From assembly GCF_016650695.1 (NCBI RefSeq), contig NZ_JAEKFH010000001.1, positions 1 through 64,000 on the forward strand: a stretch of DNA of 64,000 bases. The letters are read 5' to 3'. Under the pieces are notes generated by a model. That model searched no databases and had not been told where the DNA came from. It saw nothing but the letters and a program-made list of their open reading frames with translations. Origin of the DNA: Pseudomonas sp. TH41. Its GTDB lineage: Bacteria; Pseudomonadota; Gammaproteobacteria; Pseudomonadales; Pseudomonadaceae. Shown piece after piece: positions 9,169 through 18,293 of this stretch (position 1 is the first letter of the stretch; the number at the start of each line of letters is the position of its first letter). The position numbers and the translations under genes are program-made.

Positions 9169-10283
9169 TGGCCGAAATCCGTTTACAGAACCTCGCCCAC
9201 AGTTACACCCGTACGCCAACCGGCCCCGAGGATTACGCGATACGCGAGATGGACCACGTCTGGGAACAGGGCGGGGCCTATGCCTTGCTCGGGCCATCGG
9301 GTTGCGGCAAGTCGACGTTGCTCAACATCATTTCCGGGCTGCTCAGTCCGTCTCAGGGGCAGGTGCTGTTCGACAGCAAAGTGGTCAACGACCTGACCCC
9401 GGAGAAGCGCAATATCGCTCAGGTTTTCCAGTTCCCGGTGGTCTACGACACCATGACGGTGTTCGACAACCTGGCCTTTCCGCTACGCAATCAGGGCATG
9501 GCCGAGGCGAAAGTCCACAGCAAGGTGCAGGAAATTGCCGAGGTCCTCGACCTCCAGGCGCTGCTGAGCAAGAAGGCGCGCAATCTCACCGCCGACGAAA
9601 AGCAGAAAGTCTCCATGGGCCGCGGGCTGGTGCGCGATGACGTGTCGGCGATCCTCTTCGACGAGCCGCTGACGGTGATCGACCCGCACCTGAAGTGGAA
9701 GCTGCGGCGCAAGCTCAAGCAGATCCATGAGCAATTCAACATCACCATGGTCTACGTCACCCACGATCAGCTGGAGGCCTCGACCTTTGCTGACAAGATT
9801 GCGGTGATGTATGGCGGGCAGATCGTGCAATTCGGCACCCCACGTGAGTTGTTCGAGCGGCCGAGCCATACCTTTGTCGGTTATTTCATCGGCAGTCCGG
9901 GGATGAACCTGATCGAGGTGCAACCACAACCGGGCGGCGTCGGTTTCGCGTCGACTCATTTGCCATTGTCTGACGCGCAACAGGTACGCATTGCCGAGTC
10001 CGAGTGGAAAACCCTGAAGGTCGGGATTCGTCCGGAGTTCGTGCACGTCTGGGAAGAGCCTTTTGATGACGCGATGCAGGCACAGGTCGTACACGTCGAA
10101 GACCTCGGCACCTACAAGATCATGACTCTGAACCTCGATGGCGTGCCGTTGAAGGTGCGCCTCGCCGAAGACAAGCCTGTGCCCGAAGGCATCGCCTACA
10201 TCAGTTTCCCGGCGCAATGGTTGATGGTGTACGCCGATGATTATTGGCTGCCAGCGCTAACCCGGAATGAGGTTCAGCCATGA
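9168..10283 (+). CDS. ABC importer ATP-binding protein, GlpT-like, degenerate signature
   Basis: Second ATPase of the importer, 371 residues. Walker A GPSGCGKS (42-49), Walker B AILFDEP (161-167) and the H-loop VTHDQ with H199 are canonical, but the LSGGQ signature is replaced by LTADEKQ (140-146). This complements the first ATPase, which keeps LSGGQ but lacks the H-loop histidine. The C-terminal third is a TOBE-like regulatory/stabilising domain. Start ATG overlaps the end of the preceding gene by one base and the permease start overlaps its end by four (ATGA), so the three are tightly coupled. Resembles GlpT of the rhizobial GlpSTPQV system; function as a glycerol or polyol importer is inferred. 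Confidence 0.9.
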   Translation: MAEIRLQNLAHSYTRTPTGPEDYAIREMDHVWEQGGAYALLGPSGCGKSTLLNIISGLLSPSQGQVLFDSKVVNDLTPEKRNIAQVFQFPVVYDTMTVFDNLAFPLRNQGMAEAKVHSKVQEIAEVLDLQALLSKKARNLTADEKQKVSMGRGLVRDDVSAILFDEPLTVIDPHLKWKLRRKLKQIHEQFNITMVYVTHDQLEASTFADKIAVMYGGQIVQFGTPRELFERPSHTFVGYFIGSPGMNLIEVQPQPGGVGFASTHLPLSDAQQVRIAESEWKTLKVGIRPEFVHVWEEPFDDAMQAQVVHVEDLGTYKIMTLNLDGVPLKVRLAEDKPVPEGIAYISFPAQWLMVYADDYWLPALTRNEVQP

Positions 10284-11146
10284 ACAAGGTGCAGAACAAC
10301 AAGGCCTGGTGGTTGGTCCTGCCAGTGTTTTTGCTGGTGGCGTTCAGTGCGGTGGTCCCGATGATGACCGTGGTCAACTACTCGGTGCAGGACATCTTCG
10401 ACCAGTCCAGCCGCTACTTTGTCGGGGCCGACTGGTACCGACAGGTGTTGCTTGATCCTCGCTTGCACGACTCGCTGCTGCGGCAATTTATCTACTCTGG
10501 CTGTGTGTTGCTGATCGAAATACCGTTGGGCATTGCCATCGCCCTGACCATGCCGACCAAGGGCCGCTGGTCATCGCTGGTGCTGATTATCCTGGCGATT
10601 CCGCTGCTGATTCCGTGGAACGTGGTGGGCACCATTTGGCAAATCTTCGGCCGCGCCGATATCGGCCTGCTCGGGTCGAGCCTCAAGGCGATGGGCATCA
10701 GCTACAACTACGCGGCCAACACCATGGACGCCTGGGTCACGGTGCTGGTGATGGACGTCTGGCACTGGACGTCGTTGGTGGCGCTGTTGTGCTTCTCCGG
10801 TCTGCGGGCGATTCCGGACGTGTACTACCAGGCCGCGCGGATTGATCGGGCATCGGCCTGGGCCGTTTTCCGACACATCCAGTTGCCCAAGCTCAAGAGC
10901 GTGCTGCTGATCGCGGTGATGTTGCGGTTTATGGACAGTTTCATGATCTACACCGAACCCTTCGTGCTGACGGGTGGCGGTCCGGGGAATGCGACGACTT
11001 TCCTGAGTCAGACCCTGACACAAATGGCGATCGGGCAGTTCGACCTCGGTCCTGCGGCGGCTTTCTCGCTGGTGTACTTCCTGATCATCCTGTTGGTGTC
11101 CTGGCTGTTCTACACCGCCATGACTCACTCTGACGCCAACCGCTGA
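10280..11146 (+). CDS. ABC sugar/polyol importer permease (GlpP/MalF-like)
   Basis: Inner-membrane permease of 288 residues with about six hydrophobic segments, the first near residues 13-34. The cytoplasmic EAA loop, which docks on the ATPases, is visible as YYQAARIDRASAWAVFRHIQLP in the second half. It belongs to the MalF-like half of carbohydrate importers (UgpA, GlpP). The upstream ATPase overlaps it by four bases and the second permease begins nine bases after its stop, so it lies in the middle of the operon. Confidence 0.9.
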   Translation: MNKVQNNKAWWLVLPVFLLVAFSAVVPMMTVVNYSVQDIFDQSSRYFVGADWYRQVLLDPRLHDSLLRQFIYSGCVLLIEIPLGIAIALTMPTKGRWSSLVLIILAIPLLIPWNVVGTIWQIFGRADIGLLGSSLKAMGISYNYAANTMDAWVTVLVMDVWHWTSLVALLCFSGLRAIPDVYYQAARIDRASAWAVFRHIQLPKLKSVLLIAVMLRFMDSFMIYTEPFVLTGGGPGNATTFLSQTLTQMAIGQFDLGPAAAFSLVYFLIILLVSWLFYTAMTHSDANR

Positions 11147-11155
11147 GGTCTGCCC

Positions 11156-11956
11156 ATGAGTAAGAGAAAGCTGGTTCCGCTGCTGATCTACATCCTGTTC
11201 CTGCTGGTGCCGATCTACTGGCTGCTGAACATGTCCTTCAAGAGCAATACCGAAATCCTCAGTGGCCTGACCCTGTTTCCGCAGAACTTTACCTTCGGCA
11301 ACTACAAGGTGATTTTCACTGACCCGGCCTGGTACACCGGTTATCTCAACTCACTGTATTACGTGAGCCTGAATACAGTGATCTCCCTGAGCGTGGCGTT
11401 GCCGGCGGCCTACGCGTTCTCGCGTTACCGCTTCCTGGGCGACAAGCATCTGTTCTTCTGGCTGTTGACCAACCGCATGGCACCGCCGGCGGTGTTTCTG
11501 CTGCCGTTCTTCCAGCTGTATTCCTCGATTGGCTTGTTTGACACGCACATCGCCGTGGCCTTAGCCCACTGTTTGTTTAATGTGCCGTTGGCGGTGTGGA
11601 TTCTTGAGGGGTTCATGTCTGGTGTTCCCAAGGAAATCGACGAAACGGCCTACATCGACGGCTACAGTTTTCCCAAGTTCTTCGTGAAGATTTTCGTTCC
11701 GCTGATTGGTTCAGGGATCGGTGTGACGGCGTTTTTCTGCTTCATGTTCTCCTGGGTCGAACTGCTGCTGGCGCGAACCCTGACGTCGGTCAACGCCAAG
11801 CCGATTGCAGCGGTCATGACGCGTACGGTCTCGGCTTCCGGCATCGATTGGGGCGTGCTGGCGGCGGCGGGGGTGTTGACCATCCTGCCGGGCATGCTGG
11901 TGATCTGGTTTGTCCGTAACCACGTGGCCAAGGGCTTTGCCCTCGGCCGGGTATGA
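11156..11956 (+). CDS. ABC sugar/polyol importer permease (GlpQ/MalG-like)
   Basis: Partner permease of 266 residues with six predicted transmembrane segments; the first is at 7-26 (LIYILFLLVPIYWLLNMSF). The EAA motif reads EIDETAYIDGYSFPKFF, matching the consensus EAAxxDGAs in MalG/UgpE proteins. Together with the upstream permease it would form the heterodimeric channel. Stop codon lies eight bases before the small DUF2160-like gene. Confidence 0.9.
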   Translation: MSKRKLVPLLIYILFLLVPIYWLLNMSFKSNTEILSGLTLFPQNFTFGNYKVIFTDPAWYTGYLNSLYYVSLNTVISLSVALPAAYAFSRYRFLGDKHLFFWLLTNRMAPPAVFLLPFFQLYSSIGLFDTHIAVALAHCLFNVPLAVWILEGFMSGVPKEIDETAYIDGYSFPKFFVKIFVPLIGSGIGVTAFFCFMFSWVELLLARTLTSVNAKPIAAVMTRTVSASGIDWGVLAAAGVLTILPGMLVIWFVRNHVAKGFALGRV

Positions 11957-11963
11957 GGAACTG

Positions 11964-12239
11964 ATGATGGAATGGATGAGTTGGACCACCCCCACCGCCG
12001 CGTTCTTCATCGTCATTGGCATGATCCTGGTCGGCATGACGACCTGGGAGTTGCGTTCGCCGAGCATCCTCCGGCGTGGTTTGTTGCCTATTGCCACCAC
12101 CCGTGGCGATCGGCTGTTTATCGGTCTTCTCGGCAGCGCCTACCTGCATTTGCTGGTCATTGGCGTCACCGACTGGAGCATCTGGGTGGCGTCCGCGTTG
12201 TCCCTGGTGTGGCTGTTGGCTGTGATGCGTTGGGGCTAG
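11964..12239 (+). CDS. Small DUF2160-like membrane protein of the ABC operon
   Basis: About 91 residues with three hydrophobic segments: one near residues 10-28 (TAAFFIVIGMILVGMTTW), one near 52-66 (LFIGLLGSAYLHLLVIG) and one at the end. The start is set at ATG 11964, preceded by GAGG; an upstream in-frame ATG at 11910 falls inside the permease gene. A small DUF2160 membrane protein occupies the same slot, between permeases and binding protein, in glycerol-type ABC operons, which supports the system assignment. Its role is unknown; it may be an accessory subunit of the transporter. Confidence 0.8.
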   Translation: MMEWMSWTTPTAAFFIVIGMILVGMTTWELRSPSILRRGLLPIATTRGDRLFIGLLGSAYLHLLVIGVTDWSIWVASALSLVWLLAVMRWG

Positions 12240-12286
12240 TCGAATCGCTCGGCAATGTTGCTCCGAAATCTAAACAGGAGGTTTCT

Positions 12287-14029
12287 ATGTTCGATAAAAA
12301 CAATAAGCTGCGACATAGCGTTTCATTGGCAGCCATGCTGGCACTCAGCGGGTTGAGCGCTGCGGCGTGGGCCGATGCCTATGAAGAGGCTGCGAAGAAA
12401 TGGATTGGCAGCGAGTTCACACCGTCCACCCTGACGCCAGAGCAGCAGCTCGCGGAACTGAAGTGGTTCATCAAGGCCGCCGAGCCGTTTCGCGGTATGG
12501 ACATCAAGGTCGTTTCGGAAACCCTGACCACTCACGAGTATGAGTCCAAGGTGTTGGCCAAGGCCTTTGCCGAGATCACCGGGATCAAAGTGACCCACGA
12601 TTTGCTGCAAGAAGGCGATGTGGTGGAAAAACTGCAGACCGTAATGCAATCGGACAAGAGCATCTATGACGGCTGGGTAAACGACTCCGATTTGATCGGT
12701 ACACATTTCCGTTATGGCAAGACCGAAGCCATCACCGACCTGATGGCCAATGAAGGTAAAAACTTCACGTCGCCCACCCTGGATATCAAGGATTTCATCG
12801 GCATTTCCTTCACCACCGCTCCCGATGGCAAGCTCTATCAATTGCCCGATCAACAGTTCGCCAACCTCTATTGGTTCCGTGCTGACTGGTTCGAACGGCC
12901 GGAGCTGAAAGCCAAATTCAAGGAAAAGTACGGTTACGAGTTGGGCGTGCCGGTGAACTGGTCGGCCTATGAAGACATCGCCAAATTCTTCAGCGAAGAC
13001 GTCAAGGAAATCGACGGCAAGCGGGTCTACGGGCACATGGACTATGGCAAGAAAGACCCTTCCCTGGGCTGGCGCTTCACCGATGCCTGGTTCTCCATGG
13101 CCGGTGGTGGCGACAAGGGGCTGCCCAATGGCTTGCCGGTGGACGAGTGGGGCATTCGGGTGGAGGATTGCCATCCGGTGGGCTCCAGCGTGACTCGCGG
13201 CGGCGACACCAACGGCCCCGCGGCAGTCTTTGCCACACAGAAATATGTCGACTGGCTCAAGGCCTATGCACCACCGGAAGCGGCAGGGATGACCTTTTCC
13301 GAATCCGGCCCGGTGCCGTCCCAGGGCAATATCGCCCAACAGATCTTCTGGTACACCGCGTTCACGGCTGACATGACCAAGCCAGGGCTGCCCGTGGTGA
13401 ACGCCGATGGCACACCGAAATGGCGCATGGCGCCTTCGCCACGAGGGCCGTATTGGGAGGAGGGCATGAAGCTTGGGTATCAGGACGTGGGTTCCTGGAC
13501 GTTCATGAAGTCCACGCCTGAGAAACAGAAACTGGCGGCCTGGCTTTATGCGCAGTTCGTGACCTCGAAAACCGTGTCGTTGAAGAAAACCATCGTCGGT
13601 CTGACACCCATCCGCGAGTCGGACATCAACTCACAAGCGATGACCGATCTGGCGCCAAAACTCGGTGGCCTGGTGGAGTTCTACCGCAGCCCGGCCCGCG
13701 TGCAATGGACCCCGACCGGGACCAATGTGCCGGACTATCCGCGTTTGGCGCAACTGTGGTGGAGCCACATCGCCGAAGCCGCCAGCGGCGATAAAACCCC
13801 GCAACAGGCGTTGGATGGTCTGGCCAAGGATCAGGACGCGATTATGTCCCGCCTGGAACGCTCGAAGGCGCAAGCCGTCTGCGCGCCGAAAATGAACCCC
13901 GAGCGCGATGCGCAGTACTGGTTCGACCAGCCGGGTGCACCGAAACCGAAACTGGCGAACGAGAAGCCCAAGGGTGAAACCGTGAGCTACAACGAACTGC
14001 TGAAATCGTGGGCGGACGCACGCAAGTAA
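12287..14029 (+). CDS. Periplasmic substrate-binding protein of the ABC importer (GlpV-like)
   Basis: A 580-residue extracellular solute-binding protein, long for the class but the size of glycerol-type GlpV proteins. A Sec signal peptide is clear: basic MFDKNNKLRH, hydrophobic VSLAAMLALSGLSAAA, cleavage near AWA|DAYEE (29/30). The start at 12287 has a strong AGGAGG site; a longer open frame upstream (from 11972) overlaps the preceding gene and is not the real start. The mature protein has the type I/II binding-protein layout, with aromatic clusters such as YWFRADWFERPE that could line a polyol site. Last gene of the operon, followed by a terminator. Confidence 0.92.
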   Translation: MFDKNNKLRHSVSLAAMLALSGLSAAAWADAYEEAAKKWIGSEFTPSTLTPEQQLAELKWFIKAAEPFRGMDIKVVSETLTTHEYESKVLAKAFAEITGIKVTHDLLQEGDVVEKLQTVMQSDKSIYDGWVNDSDLIGTHFRYGKTEAITDLMANEGKNFTSPTLDIKDFIGISFTTAPDGKLYQLPDQQFANLYWFRADWFERPELKAKFKEKYGYELGVPVNWSAYEDIAKFFSEDVKEIDGKRVYGHMDYGKKDPSLGWRFTDAWFSMAGGGDKGLPNGLPVDEWGIRVEDCHPVGSSVTRGGDTNGPAAVFATQKYVDWLKAYAPPEAAGMTFSESGPVPSQGNIAQQIFWYTAFTADMTKPGLPVVNADGTPKWRMAPSPRGPYWEEGMKLGYQDVGSWTFMKSTPEKQKLAAWLYAQFVTSKTVSLKKTIVGLTPIRESDINSQAMTDLAPKLGGLVEFYRSPARVQWTPTGTNVPDYPRLAQLWWSHIAEAASGDKTPQQALDGLAKDQDAIMSRLERSKAQAVCAPKMNPERDAQYWFDQPGAPKPKLANEKPKGETVSYNELLKSWADARK

Positions 14030-14049
14030 TGACTGGACTGTGAACGGCG

Positions 14050-14077
14050 AACGGCACCGCAAGGTGCCGTTTTTGTT
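14050..14077 (+). terminator. Rho-independent terminator of the ABC operon
   Basis: Perfect ACGGCACC-gcaa-GGTGCCGT hairpin followed by TTTTGTT, about 20 bases after the binding-protein stop. Confidence 0.9.
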
Positions 14078-14096
14078 AGTGCCCGATCCAACCTCT

Positions 14097-14176
14097 TCGC
14101 GAGCAGGCTCGCTCCCACATTTGACCGTATTCCCTTGAGCGAACTCGATCACCTGTGGGAGCGAGCCTGCTCGCGA
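14097..14176. repeat. REPIN-like doublet, CTCCCACA / TGTGGGAG type
   Basis: Inverted arms TCGCGAGCAGGCTCGCTCCC(ACA) at 14097-14119 and its reverse complement at 14154-14176, spacer 34 bases. Related to the CTCCTACA family but with CTCCCACA ends, as at 57758-57832. Sits between the ABC operon terminator and the end of the antitoxin gene. Confidence 0.85.
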
Positions 14177-14202
14177 TGGCATCATCGGACATAACAGTGG
14201 AT

Positions 14203-14517
14203 TCAGCTTAGCGCTGCCAGTTGTTCTACCGTCTCCGGAAAACGCTCAACCAACCGAATCAGCGTCGTTGCCTGAGCATTAGGTTTGGCCCGTCCTTGCT
14301 CCCAGTTTTCCAACGTCCGGGTATTCGTACGCAAATACATCGCGAATACCGAACGGGAAAGGTTGAGCTGTTGGCGTATGGCTACCACCTCCTCAGCAGT
14401 GATTGGTACCAGTTTTGGCAGTTTGACCTTGTGAGTTCGCAGCGTGACCTTGCCTTGGCGCTCGTCGGCCAAGGCCTCAAGGCCTTCCATCAGTTCGGTA
14501 AAAATGTCACGTTTCAT
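14203..14517 (-). CDS. HigA-like XRE-family antitoxin
   Basis: A 104-residue protein with a C-terminal helix-turn-helix. The region around residues 40-90 (EEVVAIRQQLNLSRSVFAM, then YLRTNTRTLENWEQGRAKP) matches the XRE/HigA-type DNA-binding domain that follows RelE-superfamily toxins in Pseudomonas. It would neutralise the toxin and repress their promoter. The start overlaps the toxin's 3' end by 11 bases, the toxin-first order typical of HigBA-type loci. No other antitoxin family fits better. Confidence 0.88.
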   Translation of the reverse strand: MKRDIFTELMEGLEALADERQGKVTLRTHKVKLPKLVPITAEEVVAIRQQLNLSRSVFAMYLRTNTRTLENWEQGRAKPNAQATTLIRLVERFPETVEQLAALS

Positions 14518-14857
14518 AGTGGGATCTCGTGTTGATTTCGCTATCTAGAGCTTGTCTGAAAAGTTTCTTCTGGGAAGGTGACAGGTCGTCTTGCTCGTTT
14601 TTGCTATATACGGTGAACAGCCAGAATTGATCAAAACCCGACCACCAGTAATAAATCACCCTTAATCCGCTGCGCTTGCCTTTGCCTCGTCGTTGGTCGG
14701 AGAAACGGATTTTTCGCAACCCGCCCATACCTTCCACTAGATCGCCCGCTTCCGGGTTTTTCAGCAGCTCCAGTTGAAAGCTGCGAAACAGTTCGTCGTC
14801 CAGGTAGTCATTTCTGTTCTTTTGAAATCCAGGTAATTCGATAAAAAGAGCGTCCAT
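14507..14857 (-). CDS. HigB-like (RelE/ParE superfamily) toxin
   Basis: The 116-residue protein starts at MDALFIELPGFQ and contains NPEAGDLVEGMGGLRKIRF, then GLRVIYYWW, then FWLFTVYSKNEQDDLS. This series is characteristic of small RelE-superfamily toxins that cleave mRNA on the ribosome and are paired with a downstream XRE antitoxin. The open frame continues upstream to 15190 through the REPIN without a stop, but that extension does not resemble the family and the start at 14857 gives the expected size. The upstream ribosome binding site is weak (AGGT). Precise HigB versus RelE naming is not certain. Confidence 0.88.
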   Translation of the reverse strand: MDALFIELPGFQKNRNDYLDDELFRSFQLELLKNPEAGDLVEGMGGLRKIRFSDQRRGKGKRSGLRVIYYWWSGFDQFWLFTVYSKNEQDDLSPSQKKLFRQALDSEINTRSHYET

Positions 14858-15095
14858 GTTCTGTACGTTACCTGCGTATATTTCTATCACAAGAATCGAA
14901 TAGGTCAAGGCGTGTGTTCCTGCCAATTCGGTCAAGCCATTACGATAAATTCGAACACGGGCAGAAGGCTGTAGGACGAGGCGGATATACAAGCAAGGGT
15001 ATTCTGGAAATTCGAGAGGAGCGGAGAGCGAAAGCGGTCCGACGAAGAGGTCATCCCAGACAACCGATGACTTTTGACCGCTTGCCTGCATACAG
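14858..15095. other. Intergenic region upstream of the toxin gene
   Basis: Likely contains the promoter and operator of the toxin-antitoxin pair. The toxin frame stays open through this segment but gives no recognisable protein. I see no terminator or small RNA signal. Confidence 0.3.
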
Positions 15096-15181
15096 CTCAA
15101 AAGATCGCAGCCTGCGGCAGCTCCTACACGGGATTTGCATTTCCCTGTAGGAGCTGCCGCAGGCTGCGATCTTTTGATCTT
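15096..15181. repeat. REPIN-like doublet, AAGATCAAAAGATCGCAGCC type
   Basis: Inverted arms at 15096-15128 (lacking the outer three bases) and 15146-15181; the inner sequence is CAGCCTGCGGCAGC instead of CAGCCTTCGGCAGC, a compensated change present in both arms. It lies between the toxin locus and the nuo terminator. Confidence 0.88.
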
Positions 15182-15197
15182 GAAACCCAAAAAGCAA

Positions 15198-15225
15198 AAA
15201 CGGCACCCGAAGGTGCCGTTTCTGT
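15198..15225 (-). terminator. Rho-independent terminator of the nuo operon
   Basis: Read on the minus strand: AAACGGCACC-ttcg-GGTGCCGTTT, followed by a T-rich run (ttgctttttggg), 25 bases after the nuoN stop. The hairpin is symmetric, but T-runs favour the minus strand. Confidence 0.85.
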
Positions 15226-15250
15226 TTTCTACCTACAACTGCTTAAGCGA

Positions 15251-16714
15251 TCAACCCGCCAGTACGGCCTGCTTAACCAAAACCAGCAATGGCTGTGGAT
15301 ACAGCCCCAGGAAGAACGCCAGTACGGCGATGGCCAGCAGCATGACGCCGCCAGCACGTTGTTCCCAGTGCAGTTGCGCATCGTGGCGACGCAGGTTCGG
15401 CTCGATCAGGTACAGGGTGACCATGACGCGCAGGTAGTAGAAGACGCCGATGGCGCTGCCCAGTACCAGGGAACCGACCAGCCACCATTGGTGCGACTCG
15501 ACGCCGGTAGCAATGATGTAGAACTTGCCGATGAAGCCCGCGGTCAGCGGGATGCCGGCCAGGGACAACATCATCACGGTCAGTACGGCGGTCAGGTACG
15601 GACGGCGCCAGAACAGGCCGCGGTATTCGTACAGGGCATCGGCGTCACGGCCGTTGTACGGCGAGGACATCAGCGTGATCACGCCGAACGCACCGAGGCT
15701 GGTGATCACGTAGGTGACCAGGTACACGCCGATGGCTTCCACGGCCAGGCCTTTGCTCGCCACCAGGGCGATCAGCAGGTAACCGAAGTGAGCGATGGAC
15801 GAGTAACCCAGCAGACGCTTGAGGTTGCTTTGGGTCAGTGCCAGCAAGTTACCGAACAGGATCGACGCGATGGCGATGATGGTCAGTACGTCGCTCAGTA
15901 CACCGCTGCTCGCCGCTGGCGAAATCTGGAACAGGCGCACCATCACCGCGAACACAGCGACTTTCGACGCGGTCGCCAGGAACGCGGCCACCGGTGCCGG
16001 AGCACCTTCGTAAACGTCCGGGGTCCAGAGGTGGAATGGCACCAGCGACAGCTTGAAGGCCAGACCGATCAGCATCATGCCCAGGCCCATTTGAGCCAGC
16101 GAGCTTGGCAGCCCGGTGGCCGCTAGGGCCTGGCCGATACCGACGAAGCTCAGGCTGCCGGAATCGGCGTAGAGCAGGGCCATACCGAACAACAGGAACG
16201 CGGAACCGGCGGCCGACAGCACCATGTACTTGATGCCGGCTTCCAGCGAACGTTTGTTGAAGAACGCGTAAGCCACCAGACCGTAAACCGGTACCGAGAG
16301 CAGTTCCAGACCGACGAACAACCCGGCCAGGTGCTGCGCGCTGACCAGTACCAGACCACCTGCGGCGGCCATCAGGATCAGCAGGTAAAGTTCTTCACGG
16401 TTGCCGGGGTAACCCGAACCGCCATCGCCGAGGTAGGCGTGGGCGAGGGTCACACAAGCGAGGGTGGCGACCAGGATCAGCGCCATGTACAGACACGCGA
16501 AGCTATCGATTTGCAGCAGTGGGGTCACCGCCAATGGCGCGACTTTCAGCGCTGGCAGGATCGACAGCAACGCCAGGTTCAGACCTGCCACGGAAATCAG
16601 GAAGGTCTGCGAGTGGTTGCGGCGCCAGGCGATTGCCAGCATCACCACGATGATCGTGGCGCTGGTGATCAACAACGGCGCAAGCGCGATAAAGTGTTGA
16701 GTCGTGAATTCCAT
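15251..16714 (-). CDS. nuoN: NADH-quinone oxidoreductase subunit N
   Basis: Antiporter-like proton channel subunit of complex I in the inner membrane. The start at [13 protein letters not shown] (16714) gives 487 residues; an upstream extension to 16777 runs into nuoM and lacks family similarity. The protein is almost entirely hydrophobic (about 14 TM segments) and includes the [14 protein letters not shown] segment carrying the conserved glutamate and [15 protein letters not shown]-like motif near the discontinuous helix. Last gene of the 13-gene nuo operon, followed by a terminator. Confidence 0.96.
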   Translation of the reverse strand: MEFTTQHFIALAPLLITSATIIVVMLAIAWRRNHSQTFLISVAGLNLALLSILPALKVAPLAVTPLLQIDSFACLYMALILVATLACVTLAHAYLGDGGSGYPGNREELYLLILMAAAGGLVLVSAQHLAGLFVGLELLSVPVYGLVAYAFFNKRSLEAGIKYMVLSAAGSAFLLFGMALLYADSGSLSFVGIGQALAATGLPSSLAQMGLGMMLIGLAFKLSLVPFHLWTPDVYEGAPAPVAAFLATASKVAVFAVMVRLFQISPAASSGVLSDVLTIIAIASILFGNLLALTQSNLKRLLGYSSIAHFGYLLIALVASKGLAVEAIGVYLVTYVITSLGAFGVITLMSSPYNGRDADALYEYRGLFWRRPYLTAVLTVMMLSLAGIPLTAGFIGKFYIIATGVESHQWWLVGSLVLGSAIGVFYYLRVMVTLYLIEPNLRRHDAQLHWEQRAGGVMLLAIAVLAFFLGLYPQPLLVLVKQAVLAG

Positions 16715-16721
16715 AGCGCTC

Positions 16722-18254
16722 TTACCGGGCCGAAGCGAGTTGAGTGAAGGCGGAGCCGAGCCACTGCTGCACGCCATGCATCGTCGCGGCAGAGGTATCG
16801 AGGAACGGTTGCGGGTACACGCCGATGTAAATCAGCAGCGCCGCAAGCCCGACCACCATGATCAGTTCGCGACCATCCATGCCATGCAACACCGCGTCCG
16901 ATTTGGACGGGCCGAAGTAGGCACGGTGGATCATGATCAGCGAGTAGACCGAACCGAACACCAGGCCCGACGTCGCGATCACGGTGATCCATGGCGCAGC
17001 GGCGAACGTGCCGATCAGGATCAGGAACTCGCCGACGAAGTTACCGGTGACCGGCAAGCCCAGGGACGCGGCCGCAAAGAACAGGCTGATGGCCGGCAGG
17101 TAAGCGATCTTCGACCACAGGCCACCCATCTCACGCATATCGCGGGTGTGGGTGCGTTCGTACAGCTGACCACTCAGGATAAAGAGTGCCGCGGCCGACA
17201 GACCGTGAGCCAGCATCTGCATCACCGCGCCCTGCAGCGCCAGTTGGCTGCCGGAGTAGATGCCGATCAACACGAAGCCCATGTGGGAAACGGAGGAGTA
17301 GGCGATCAGGCGCTTGATGTCGGTTTGGGCGAAAGCCAGGAACGCACCGTAGAAGATCCCGATCAGACCGAGGGTCATGGCAAACGGCGCAAACTCGGCC
17401 GAGGCATTCGGGAACAGCGGCAGGGCGAATCGCAGCAGACCGTAAGCCGCTGTCTTCAACAAGATACCGGCCAGGTCGACGGAACCCGCGGTCGGTGCCT
17501 GGGCGTGAGCGTCAGGCAACCAGGAGTGGAACGGCACGACTGGCAGTTTCACCGCGAAAGCGATGAAGAAGCCGAGCATCAGGATGTACTCGGTAGTGAG
17601 CGACATCTTGGTTTTCAGCAGGTCGGAATAGTTGAACGTGATCACGCCGGTGCTGTTGAAGTTGACCAGTACCAGGCCCAGGATCGCCACCAACATGATC
17701 AGGCCGGACGCCTGAGTGAAGATGAAGAACTTGGTCGCCGCGTAGATCCGGGTTTTCTTGCCGTCCGAAGAACTGTGACCCCAGAGCGCGATGAGGAAGT
17801 ACATCGGCACCAGCATCATTTCCCAGAAGAAGAAGAACATGAACAGGTCGAGGGCGAGGAACACGCCGACGACGCCGCCCAGGATCCACATCAGGTTCAG
17901 GTGGAAGAAGCCAACGTGACGCTGGATCTCTTTCCACGAGCAGAGTACCGAGAGGATACCCAGCAGACCGGTCAGCAGGATCATCAACAGCGACAGGCCG
18001 TCGAGGGCCAGGTGCACGCTGATGCCGAAACGCTCGATCCAGATGTGCTTGAACTCAAGCGCCCAGGTCGGATCGGCGCCAGGTGCCGGAGCAAATGAAT
18101 AATTACCGTGGGCCCACAGCCAGAGGCCGAGCGCGAGTTCCAGGGTCATGGTCAACAGCGCAATCCAGCGGGGGAGGGTAGCGCCGAAGCGCTCACCCAT
18201 CCAGCACAGCAGGCCGCCGATGAAGGGGATCAGGATTAGCCAAGGCAGAATCAT
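16722..18254 (-). CDS. nuoM: NADH-quinone oxidoreductase subunit M
   Basis: Second antiporter-like membrane subunit (510 residues, about 14 TM helices). The family block [19 protein letters not shown] holds the essential glutamate in helix 5. [18 protein letters not shown] marks the lysine-containing discontinuous helix region, and [16 protein letters not shown] is the second hallmark. Its stop is seven bases before the nuoN start. It transports protons as part of the distal membrane arm. Confidence 0.97.
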   Translation of the reverse strand: MILPWLILIPFIGGLLCWMGERFGATLPRWIALLTMTLELALGLWLWAHGNYSFAPAPGADPTWALEFKHIWIERFGISVHLALDGLSLLMILLTGLLGILSVLCSWKEIQRHVGFFHLNLMWILGGVVGVFLALDLFMFFFFWEMMLVPMYFLIALWGHSSSDGKKTRIYAATKFFIFTQASGLIMLVAILGLVLVNFNSTGVITFNYSDLLKTKMSLTTEYILMLGFFIAFAVKLPVVPFHSWLPDAHAQAPTAGSVDLAGILLKTAAYGLLRFALPLFPNASAEFAPFAMTLGLIGIFYGAFLAFAQTDIKRLIAYSSVSHMGFVLIGIYSGSQLALQGAVMQMLAHGLSAAALFILSGQLYERTHTRDMREMGGLWSKIAYLPAISLFFAAASLGLPVTGNFVGEFLILIGTFAAAPWITVIATSGLVFGSVYSLIMIHRAYFGPSKSDAVLHGMDGRELIMVVGLAALLIYIGVYPQPFLDTSAATMHGVQQWLGSAFTQLASAR

Positions 18255-18293
18255 GACGGGCTCAATTCCTTTCGCAAGTTCGCAAGGTTCATA

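Noticed and set aside
14858-15190. N-terminal extension of the toxin frame to 227 residues
   Set aside because: Runs through a REPIN, no family similarity; the internal ATG at 14857 gives the right length.
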